This document shows, in pieces, positions 17,230-23,768 of a stretch of 64,000 nucleotides of DNA (its first letter is position 1; the number at the start of each line of letters is the position of its first letter). Both the position numbers and the translations under genes were made by a program. The DNA lies in contig NZ_FQZL01000018.1 of NCBI RefSeq assembly GCF_900142005.1, positions 1-64,000 of the forward strand, given 5' to 3'. This DNA is from Dethiosulfatibacter aminovorans DSM 17477. GTDB lineage: Bacteria > Bacillota > Clostridia > Tissierellales > Dethiosulfatibacteraceae. The notes under the pieces were generated by a model. That model was not told the DNA's origin. It saw nothing but the letters and a program-made list of their open reading frames with translations, and ran no database searches.

Positions 17230-17880
17230 ATGGTTATATTTGTTACCAGTAGAAAGCTGTGCAGGGAACCTTTCATTGAGAGGATGGAGAAGCTGATAAA
17301 TGGAAGACCTTATGCAGTAATGCTCAGGGAAAAGGACATGGACCAGGATGCTTATGAGGACCTGGCACATGAATTGGAAAAATTGTGCAGAGCCAAGGGG
17401 GTATTCCTCATCTTAAACAACAACAAGGAGGCTGCAGAAAAAATAAGGGATTGCAGCCTGCACCTTTCAATTGATTCCCTAAGGGAAATGGGTGCCCATA
17501 CTGAAAGCTGCAAGGGAATAGGCGCTTCGGTGCATTCAGTAGAGGAAGCAGTTGAGGCGGAATCATTGGGGGCTGAATATCTTGTGGCTGGACACATATA
17601 TGCTACCGGATGCAAGGAAGGAGTGCCTCCCAGGGGAACAGGGTTTCTAAGAGAGGTATGCCGCGCTGTAAGCATTCCTGTCTATGCTATAGGAGGGGTG
17701 AAGGTAGAAAGGGTTGCAGACATCATGAATGCAGGTGCGGCTGGTGTGTGCATTATGAACGAGGCAATGACATGCGATAATCCCGGTGAACTTGCCGGAA
17801 GGTTTTGGCATAACATAAGTAAGCAAAAAACGAAAAACAAGCATATAAAAAACGGCGAAATAGGACGAATTAATAACTAA
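17230..17880 (+). CDS. thiE: Thiamine phosphate synthase ThiE
   Basis: Joins HMP pyrophosphate with thiazole phosphate to give thiamine phosphate. The 216 residues include the substrate loop VMLREKDMDQDAYEDLA, the GASVHSVEEA strand, VAGHIYATGCKEGVPPRGTGF and the phosphate-binding YAIGGV and NAGAAGVCIMN motifs. It starts one base after thiH. ThiE consumes HMP-PP, the proposed ligand of the leader riboswitch, which supports that reading. TenI-like proteins share this fold, but the intact R-x-K-D segment favours ThiE. The lysine-rich C-terminal tail is longer than usual. Confidence 0.87.
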   Translation: MVIFVTSRKLCREPFIERMEKLINGRPYAVMLREKDMDQDAYEDLAHELEKLCRAKGVFLILNNNKEAAEKIRDCSLHLSIDSLREMGAHTESCKGIGASVHSVEEAVEAESLGAEYLVAGHIYATGCKEGVPPRGTGFLREVCRAVSIPVYAIGGVKVERVADIMNAGAAGVCIMNEAMTCDNPGELAGRFWHNISKQKTKNKHIKNGEIGRINN

Positions 17881-17885
17881 ATAAG

Positions 17886-17913
17886 TTGAAATTGACAGAA
17901 AAGATGTTATAAT
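17886..17913 (+). promoter_or_regulatory. Sigma-A promoter for the aminotransferase gene
   Basis: TTGAAA (17886-17891), a 16-base spacer and TATAAT (17908-17913) lie just after thiE and about 40 bases before the next start codon. Confidence 0.75.
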
Positions 17914-17954
17914 AATACTGTGAATATAATATACTTAATTAGTTGAGGTGTGAA

Positions 17955-19145
17955 ATGATTAGTAAAAGAATTAAGGAAATGACTCCTTCAGCAACTGTTG
18001 CATTATCGGGCAAGATTGCAGACCTGAAAAGCCAGGGAATCGAAATTATTGGATTCAATGTTGGAGAGCCGGATTTCAATACTCCAGACAACATCATAAA
18101 GAAGGGCGAAGAAGCATACCGCCTTGGAATGACCAGATATACTCCGGCGCCAGGTACATTGGAGCTTAGAAAGGAAATCTGCAGGAAATTCAAGGATGAC
18201 TATGGTCTTGATTACAATCCAAAGGAAGTAATAGTGTCAAATGGAGCAAAACAGTCTTTGATTAATGCTCTTATGGCAATTGTTGATCCCGGGGAAGAAG
18301 TAATAGTGCCTGCACCTTGCTGGGTAAGCTATGTTGAAATGATAAAGCTTGCAGACGGTATTCCAGTAATAGTTCAGATGGAAGAGAAAAATGGGTTTGC
18401 CCTTGATGTTGACAAGATTGCGGAAACAATAACGGAAAAGACCAAGGCAATCATGATCAATTCGCCAAACAATCCCACTGGAGCTGTTTACAGCAGGGAA
18501 GATCTCTTGAAGCTTGGAAAGCTTGCTGTAGAGAAGGATATCATGATACTGTCCGATGAAATCTATGAAAAGCTTATATATGAAGGTGGAGCAAATGTAT
18601 GCATGGCTGCATTGTCCCCTGAAATAAAGGAAAAGACAATTACAATAAACGGAGTATCCAAATCCTATGCTATGACTGGATGGAGAATAGGTTATGCAGT
18701 GGGACCGCAGGAAATAATAAAGGCAATGACCGACTATCAGGGACACACCACTTCAGGTGCAAATTCACCTGCTCAGCATGCATCCCTGGAAGCTCTTTCT
18801 AATTCGGCTGATTCGGTTGAAATGATGAGACTTGAATTTGACAGAAGAAGAAAATACATAGTTGAAAGACTCAACAACATGGAAGGAATAAAATGCAACA
18901 TGCCAAAGGGGGCATTTTATGTAATGCCTAACATTACAAGCTTCTACGGCAAAAGCAATGGAGACGTTGTAATAAATGATTCCGTTGACATGGCAAACTA
19001 CCTCCTTGAAGAATCGAAGATAGCGGTGGTTCCCGGAGTTGCCTTCGAGGCACCTGACAATCTGAGGATCTCATATTCCAATTCAATTGAAAACATTGAA
19101 GAGGGAATGAACAGGATGGAAGAGGCTCTTAAGAAACTTAAATAG
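17955..19145 (+). CDS. Class I pyridoxal-phosphate aminotransferase (aspartate aminotransferase type)
   Basis: Transfers amino groups between an amino acid and 2-oxoglutarate. The 396 residues follow subgroup I-gamma enzymes: N-terminal NVGEPDFNTPDNI, cofactor-contact NSPNNPTGAVY and SDEIYEKLIYEG, the PLP lysine in INGVSKSYAMTGWRIGY, and the C-terminal arginine region DNLRISYSNSIENI. The ATG at 17955 is used because GAGGTG lies five bases before it; the TTG at 17943 overlaps that site. It has its own promoter and is followed by a long palindromic element. Aspartate is the most likely substrate, but aromatic or branched acids are possible. Confidence 0.9.
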   Translation: MISKRIKEMTPSATVALSGKIADLKSQGIEIIGFNVGEPDFNTPDNIIKKGEEAYRLGMTRYTPAPGTLELRKEICRKFKDDYGLDYNPKEVIVSNGAKQSLINALMAIVDPGEEVIVPAPCWVSYVEMIKLADGIPVIVQMEEKNGFALDVDKIAETITEKTKAIMINSPNNPTGAVYSREDLLKLGKLAVEKDIMILSDEIYEKLIYEGGANVCMAALSPEIKEKTITINGVSKSYAMTGWRIGYAVGPQEIIKAMTDYQGHTTSGANSPAQHASLEALSNSADSVEMMRLEFDRRRKYIVERLNNMEGIKCNMPKGAFYVMPNITSFYGKSNGDVVINDSVDMANYLLEESKIAVVPGVAFEAPDNLRISYSNSIENIEEGMNRMEEALKKLK

Positions 19146-19156
19146 ATGTGAATGAT

Positions 19157-19265
19157 AAAACGATGTACAAATCAGTTCCCTACTCACTCAGTGCTGGAAT
19201 CTACAATTGATAATGTTGATTCCAGCACTTCGAATGCGAGACCTCACTGATTTATACATCGTTTT
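19157..19265. repeat. Structured palindromic element, copy 1
   Basis: An imperfect palindrome of about 109 bases. The outer 20-bp stem (19157-19176 with 19246-19265, one mismatch) encloses TCCCTACTC, then an inner perfect 12-bp stem (19190-19201 with 19218-19229) with a 16-base loop containing CAATTGATAATG. A second copy at 61073-61173 shares TCCCTACTC, the loop length and core AATTGAT, yet has different stem bases. Such compensated stems suggest selection for structure. It ends in a T run on the plus strand, so it may also terminate the aminotransferase transcript. Confidence 0.75.
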
Positions 19266-19374
19266 TTGTACTACACAGTCATGTGATTTTCATGAACGGA
19301 CTTAGATATTGGATTATAGCAATAAAAGACCTGCCCCTATTGAGACAAGCCTCTTGAAATCACTATTTCATTTT

Positions 19375-19677
19375 CTAGCAGGTTCCGCCAGTAAAGCCCA
19401 TGATGCTAACTGTGAACCCTTTTCTAAGGAATGAATTTGCGTAATCTACGTCGAATCCTTCGAATTGATCGAGATCTTCGCCTACTACGAATTTTAGTCC
19501 GCCTTCTTCGAATACTTCATCATTTTCTTTTTGTTCATCCAGAACAAGACCCATTCTTGGGCCGCCTCAGCCAAAGCCTGCCATACTTATTCTTATTGCC
19601 TTCGCCGTATCTTCGTTCTTCTTTTTTAGAACATCCTTCAAAGCCTCAATAGCTTCCTGTGACACTTTTAATTTCAT
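19375..19677 (-). CDS. HesB/IscA-like selenoprotein with in-frame UGA at codon 37
   Basis: Reading leftward from ATG at 19677, a 100-residue protein of the HesB/IscA fold is encoded if the TGA at 19569-19567 is read as selenocysteine. The context is AGFG-U-GGPRMGLVLDE, where relatives carry Sec or Cys. Both sides of the UGA read as one domain, ending GFTGGTC with a C-terminal Cys. A G-C-rich hairpin (GGCCC/GGGTC around AAGAAT) begins just after the UGA, where a bacterial SECIS would lie. AAAGGAG precedes the ATG. HesB-like selenoproteins are known from anaerobes. It lies 15 bases after tlpA and likely shares its promoter. A plain nonsense pseudogene is less likely because the rest of the frame is intact. 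Confidence 0.85.
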
Positions 19678-19692
19678 GCCGGTCTCCTTTCA

Positions 19693-20253
19693 TTATTGGT
19701 TTGCTAAAATAAATTTATACATTGACTCCATTTCGTCATAAGTCATCATGCCAAGTTTACCTGTTACTATTATACCATTTTTGTTGACTGCAACGGATAG
19801 AGGAATTGAATTTGCGCCATACTCATAGCTTGCAGTACCTTCTATATCAAGAAGGACAGGTATTTCAATATTATTCTCTTCAAGATATGATCTTGCCTTG
19901 CTTCCTTTTTCCCTTACATTCACTGCCAGTACCATGAAGTCGCCATCCTTGTACTTGTCGTGAAGCTTCTGAAGGTCGGGCATCTCTTCTATACAGTAAG
20001 GACACCAGGTTGCCCAGAAGTTGATGATAAGGTTTTTGCCTTTCAAATCCGAGAGAGTCACTATGTTTCCGTCAAGATCCATGAGTTCGAAATCGGGTGC
20101 ATATATTATTTTTTCCGATTCGACTTCTTGTGTTTCTTCGGTGCTTCCGGAACCTTCAACAGGTGTCTCTACAGCGGTATCGGAGGGATTTCCGCAGGAT
20201 GCCGTGAATATCAGCAGGAAAGCAAGCGCCAACAACATAATGATTTTTTTCAT
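19693..20253 (-). CDS. TlpA/ResA-like thiol-disulfide oxidoreductase, lipoprotein
   Basis: A 186-residue extracytoplasmic thioredoxin-fold protein. A lipoprotein signal peptide ends in FTASC (lipidated Cys20), followed by an acidic Ser/Thr/Glu linker. The redoxin domain has NFWATWCPYCIEEMPDL with catalytic Cys84 and Cys87, and a cis-proline region (GANSIPLSVAV). Such proteins reduce disulfides or handle sulfur outside the membrane. It is the first gene of a two-gene operon with the selenocysteine HesB gene. The promoter carries a CsoR-type palindrome, hinting at control by copper or by sulfane sulfur. Neither role is shown directly. Confidence 0.88.
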   Translation of the reverse strand: MKKIIMLLALAFLLIFTASCGNPSDTAVETPVEGSGSTEETQEVESEKIIYAPDFELMDLDGNIVTLSDLKGKNLIINFWATWCPYCIEEMPDLQKLHDKYKDGDFMVLAVNVREKGSKARSYLEENNIEIPVLLDIEGTASYEYGANSIPLSVAVNKNGIIVTGKLGMMTYDEMESMYKFILANQ

Positions 20254-20314
20254 TATTTCACCACCTATTCATCGATAAATCCATATATTCGAATCCATGG
20301 ATTATCTTTATAAA

Positions 20315-20344
20315 AGAATAACATACCCCTAGGGGGTATGTCAA
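20315..20344 (-). promoter_or_regulatory. tlpA-hesB promoter with a CsoR-family operator in the spacer
   Basis: On the minus strand TTGACA (20344-20339) and TATTCT (20320-20315) are 18 bases apart. The perfect palindrome ACATACCCC-TAG-GGGGTATGT (20321-20341) fills the spacer. The ATACCCC...GGGGTAT form is typical of CsoR/RcnR/CstR operators, which respond to copper or to persulfides. No regulator of this family is encoded in the window. Confidence 0.75.
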
Positions 20345-20350
20345 TGTTTT

Positions 20351-21217
20351 TTACTTAAATTTGTTTGTATGCCTGTTTGACCTGGTGAAGCTCTCCTTGA
20401 GGAAGCCGTGTATAAGGTCTGCATCTTCTTCTATCAGTGCATCTTTTAATTTTTGTATATTGCTGCTGAAAGCATCGATCTGCTTTATCAGATTATCCTT
20501 GTTTTCAAGGAAGGCATCCGTCCAAAGGTCAGGGTTGATATTTGCAACCCTTGTAGCGCTCTTGAAGGATCCGCCTGAGAACAAGGTTATGTCGTCTGAA
20601 TAATAATCGCTGTTGACTATTGACGATGCTATGACATGTATCAGTTGACTGGCATAGGCTATCATTGTATCGTGGGTATCTATATCGGTCCTAAATACAA
20701 TTGAAGCGCCTATCTTCCTGGCAAGGGTTTCGATAACGACAAGGTTTTCTTCCTTGTTCTGTTCAGTTGGGGTCAACAGATAGCTGCAGCCTTCGAATAT
20801 CTTCTTGTCCGCATAGAGAAATCCCCTGAACTCGTTTCCGGCCATTGGGTGGCCCGGTATGAAATCTATGTCGTCCCTTACAATGCCGTCGAGCTCGTTT
20901 ACAATATTTCTCTTGACTCCTGCAACGTCTGTAACAATACAGCCGCTTTTGAAATCCTCCATATGTTCCTTCATGAATTCTATTACCAGACTTGGATATA
21001 TGCACATTATCACAATATCGGATTTCCCCAAAATGTCAGCAGGGTTTTTGAAGCCTTTTGAGATCACGCCAAGCTTTTCAGCAGCAATCAGTATGTTTTC
21101 GTCTATGTCGACGGCAAAAAGGTTTCTAGGCTTAATAAACTCCTTAATGGCTATGGCGAAGGAACCTCCTTCCATTCCAAGTCCAACTATTGTAATGTTC
21201 TTATCATTAAAATTCAT
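20351..21217 (-). CDS. tyrA: Prephenate dehydrogenase
   Basis: Oxidatively decarboxylates prephenate to 4-hydroxyphenylpyruvate, the committed step to tyrosine. The 288 residues have an N-terminal Rossmann fold (TIVGLGMEGGSFAIAIKE), where MEGG stands at the usual G-x-x-G-x-S nucleotide loop. The catalytic region FIPGHPMAGNEFRGF carries the conserved histidine, and the C-terminal half is helical. There is no chorismate-mutase or ACT domain. It lies eight bases downstream of the DAHP synthase gene in one transcript. The leader of that transcript is rich in tyrosine codons, which fits feedback by the product of this branch. Confidence 0.92.
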   Translation of the reverse strand: MNFNDKNITIVGLGMEGGSFAIAIKEFIKPRNLFAVDIDENILIAAEKLGVISKGFKNPADILGKSDIVIMCIYPSLVIEFMKEHMEDFKSGCIVTDVAGVKRNIVNELDGIVRDDIDFIPGHPMAGNEFRGFLYADKKIFEGCSYLLTPTEQNKEENLVVIETLARKIGASIVFRTDIDTHDTMIAYASQLIHVIASSIVNSDYYSDDITLFSGGSFKSATRVANINPDLWTDAFLENKDNLIKQIDAFSSNIQKLKDALIEEDADLIHGFLKESFTRSNRHTNKFK

Positions 21218-21225
21218 ATCCTCAC

Positions 21226-22242
21226 CTAATTCAGTATTTTATCTTCCAGCTCTATGTATGCCGCAATCTTTTTCATAATTGAATCGAATTTTTCAGGCTT
21301 TACAGACTGAGCTCCATCACAAAGTGCATTGTCGGGATCGTTGTGAACCTCTATCATGAGTCCGTCGGCGCCTGCTGCAACTGCAGCCTTGGCCATTGGC
21401 TCAACAAGCTGCCAGCTTCCAGTTGCGTGGCTTGGGTCCACAATTACAGGAAGATGCGTCTTTGCCTTGAGGATTGGAACTGCACTCAGGTCCAGTACAT
21501 TTCTTACTTCCTTCTGGAAGGACCTTATTCCTCTCTCGCATAGGATAACATTGTTGTTTCCGCCTGCAAGGACGTATTCGGCAGACATCAGCAATTCCTG
21601 GATGGTAGCCGACATTCCTCTTTTGATGAGGACAGGTTTGTTGATTTTTCCTGCTTCCTTGAGAAGGTCGAAGTTTTGCATGTTTCTGGCGCCTATTTGA
21701 ACTACATCTATTATTTCATGGTATTTTTCAAGTTGCTTGATTGACATTATTTCGGTTACTATTGGCAGTCCTGTTTCTTTTTTTGCTTCTATAAGGATGT
21801 CAAGACCGTCTTTTCCCATTCCCTGGAAGCTGTATGGAGAAGTTCTTGGTTTGAAGGCACCGCCTCTTAGCAATCCGGCATTTGAAGCCTTGATCTTGGT
21901 CGCTATTTCAAGAACCTGCTCTTTGCTTTCAACGGAGCATGGACCTGCAATTACAGAGAAGTAGCCACCTCCTATCTTGTGTCCACCTACATCTACTACC
22001 AGATCAAGCGGATTGAATCTTCTGTTGGCTTTTTTGTATGGTTCCTGAACATAGATTACTTTCTCTACTATTCTGTGTGCTTTCAATACATCCGGATCAA
22101 TTATCGTAGTATCGCCTACAAGACCTATCAAATAGTGGTTTTCTCCTTGTGACTCGTGAATATGAAAGCCTTTATCCTCAAGGGATTTCTTCATTTCTTC
22201 AATTTCGGTTACTTTTGCATCCTTTTTAAAAACTACTATCAT
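21226..22242 (-). CDS. aroF: 3-deoxy-7-phosphoheptulonate (DAHP) synthase, type I-beta
   Basis: Catalyses the first step of aromatic amino acid synthesis from phosphoenolpyruvate and erythrose 4-phosphate. The 338-residue protein begins with a ferredoxin-like regulatory domain (MIVVFKKDAKVTEIEEMKK) of the kind that gives Phe/Tyr feedback in Thermotoga DAHPS. The barrel follows with SVIAGPCSVESKEQ, GGAFKPRTSPYSFQG, LIKRGMSAT, CERGIRSF and DPSHATG. The ATG at 22242 follows GAGGAGGATACAA; upstream in-frame codons are unlikely. Expression appears to be controlled by an attenuator with a Tyr-rich leader peptide (22356-22524). Confidence 0.94.
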   Translation of the reverse strand: MIVVFKKDAKVTEIEEMKKSLEDKGFHIHESQGENHYLIGLVGDTTIIDPDVLKAHRIVEKVIYVQEPYKKANRRFNPLDLVVDVGGHKIGGGYFSVIAGPCSVESKEQVLEIATKIKASNAGLLRGGAFKPRTSPYSFQGMGKDGLDILIEAKKETGLPIVTEIMSIKQLEKYHEIIDVVQIGARNMQNFDLLKEAGKINKPVLIKRGMSATIQELLMSAEYVLAGGNNNVILCERGIRSFQKEVRNVLDLSAVPILKAKTHLPVIVDPSHATGSWQLVEPMAKAAVAAGADGLMIEVHNDPDNALCDGAQSVKPEKFDSIMKKIAAYIELEDKILN

Positions 22243-22355
22243 TTGTATCCTCCTCGATTTTTGATTTTTCTTTTTAGTACTCCGCCTGTCCATAAGACCA
22301 AGTGATTATTGAGTCCCTTTTGCCGCTTTTGTAAAGTTGAATAACATCATTTAAA

Positions 22356-22384
22356 TTAAAAAAAGGACTCATAATGAGTCCTTT
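22356..22384 (-). terminator. Attenuator terminator of aroF-tyrA
   Basis: On the minus strand a 10-bp stem (AAAGGACTCA / TGAGTCCTTT, arms 22384-22375 and 22371-22362) with a 3-base loop is followed by TTTTTTT. Its 5' arm contains CTCATTAT, which can instead pair with ATAATGAG at 22421-22414, just after the leader-peptide stop. The two pairings exclude each other, giving terminator and antiterminator states. Confidence 0.85.
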
Positions 22385-22425
22385 GATTTCGGAATTATAT
22401 ACTTTGGGCATCTCTCATTATTCAA

Positions 22426-22524
22426 TCACATCTTATTTAATTGCACTACAAATTGTCCTGACCAATAGCCAGGATAATAATAAGAATAATATGTGCAGTT
22501 AGTTAAATTCGATTGATTATCCAT
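22426..22524 (-). CDS. Tyrosine-rich leader peptide of the aroF-tyrA attenuator
   Basis: A 32-codon reading frame starting at ATG 22524 with GGAGAAA before it. Codons 12-25 read YYSYYYPGYWSGQF, which is six Tyr, one Trp and one Phe in 14 codons. The stop codon lies four bases before ATAATGAG, the strand that can form an antiterminator. A ribosome that reaches the stop would cover this strand and let the terminator form. A ribosome stalled on the Tyr codons would leave it free. This is the logic of ribosome-mediated attenuation, with tyrosine supply as the signal. The frame is too short and biased for an ordinary protein. Confidence 0.85.
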   Translation of the reverse strand: MDNQSNLTNCTYYSYYYPGYWSGQFVVQLNKM

Positions 22525-22551
22525 GATTTTCTCCAAAATATTATTAAACTG

Positions 22552-22579
22552 ATTATAACACAATGAGATATGATGTCAA
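22552..22579 (-). promoter_or_regulatory. Sigma-A promoter of the aroF-tyrA leader
   Basis: TTGACA (22579-22574), a 16-base spacer and TATAAT (22557-22552) on the minus strand. Initiation about eight bases on gives a short 5' end before the leader peptide ATG at 22524. Confidence 0.8.
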
Positions 22580-22829
22580 TGATTTTGTTTCAATTTTGTC
22601 ATAACTTAACAAATGTGACCTTAGAATTTACATGTTTTGTTGACAAATTGTGCATTAATAATTTACGATTCAGTCCATGGATAGTATAATAATAGTAAGC
22701 TTGAATTTTGTAAAGAAATAATCTGCCTTTTCCTCCGGATGATGGATTTAATTTAGTTGTTGAATGTTTCTAGTCAGGGATTTCAAGGGATTGGATAACA
22801 ATATTCTGTAGTTATTAGGAGAGACGTCT

Positions 22830-23645
22830 ATGAAGTTGAAATTTTGGAACCTGTCTGAATATGTAAGGAACAACAAGCGATTCAGTTTGCTTTTTTTGCT
22901 TGTAATGCTGGTTGTCATATATGTAGGTATGGATATATATGAGGATTTCAGCTTGAGGAATATGGGCAGTGAATCGAACGAGGCCAGGAGCGAATTGTTT
23001 TCAAATGATATTGTCTCTTCTGACAAGGATGATACTGATATAACTGCGGAAGAAAACAGTGAGATGGCAAGGAATGAACAGGGATACAATATTTATTTGA
23101 CTGAAGACAACGGTATGCCCGGACATGAAGCAGAAAGGGGAACTGAAATTACAGCTGAAACAGAAGCGGATTCAAATAATGCAATAATAACCAAGGAAGA
23201 AATAGAAGCCATGAAGGAAGTTATGGCTGAGAGGGCAGCTCGTGAAGCTGAGGCGAAGGCAGCAGCAGAGGCGGCCGAAGCTGCAGCTGCAAAGGAAGTT
23301 GAAGAGGAATATGAAGTCGAGAAACCGGTATACAGACCGGAACCAGAGCCGGTTGCAGAAGTGAAAAATATAGAACTCATTGTTCATATACATTTTGAAG
23401 ATGAAAATGGCAAGTCCTTGCCGGGAAAGGTAGTTAAAATTACTGCAAGCAAGGTTGGAGGAGGCAGTCTGGGGAGTTCTCTAAGCGATGGAGAAGATGC
23501 AAGAATGAGCATACCGGCTGTAAACTGCATAATAACCGGACAGGAAATATCTGGATTCGCCAATGAAGGAGGAAAGGTTATATCCCTGTCCAATGATGAT
23601 TCTGTGAAGCATGTTTCCTATAAATACAGAAAGGTAGTAGAATAA
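22830..23645 (+). CDS. Membrane-anchored surface protein of unknown function
   Basis: Not recognised as a named family. The 271-residue protein has a short basic N-terminus, one transmembrane segment (about residues 18-37, FSLLFLLVMLVVIYVGMDIY) and an acidic Ser/Glu-rich stretch. An Ala/Glu-rich helix at about 125-155 looks like a coiled coil, and a Pro-Glu hinge (YRPEPEPVAEV) follows. The C-terminal part of about 85 residues resembles beta-sandwich prealbumin or SpaA-like domains by its HIHFEDENGKSLPGKVVKI opening. It probably projects from the membrane. GGAGAGACG lies before the ATG. It seems monocistronic and ends at a strong shared terminator. Confidence 0.75.
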   Translation: MKLKFWNLSEYVRNNKRFSLLFLLVMLVVIYVGMDIYEDFSLRNMGSESNEARSELFSNDIVSSDKDDTDITAEENSEMARNEQGYNIYLTEDNGMPGHEAERGTEITAETEADSNNAIITKEEIEAMKEVMAERAAREAEAKAAAEAAEAAAAKEVEEEYEVEKPVYRPEPEPVAEVKNIELIVHIHFEDENGKSLPGKVVKITASKVGGGSLGSSLSDGEDARMSIPAVNCIITGQEISGFANEGGKVISLSNDDSVKHVSYKYRKVVE

Positions 23646-23690
23646 ACCTTGAATAGAAAGTTGCCAGGTTAGCTGGTTCATTCGAAATGT

Positions 23691-23740
23691 AAAAATCAAG
23701 TGGAAGTTTTTGAAGAATCTTCAAAATCCACTTGATTTTT
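23691..23740. terminator. Bidirectional terminator between the surface protein and mttB-like gene
   Basis: A 14-bp perfect stem (AAAAATCAAGTGGA and its complement) with a 22-base region that folds further (TTTTGAAGA/TCTTCAAAA). It lies between convergent genes with T-rich tails on both strands. Confidence 0.9.
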
Positions 23741-23768
23741 TTAGAAGGTTTTTTACTGCCAGCTATTA

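Noticed and set aside
19375-19677. Pseudogene with a nonsense mutation
   Set aside because: The only interruption is a TGA at the place where HesB-like selenoproteins carry Sec, and the remainder is intact with a good ribosome site and operon position.
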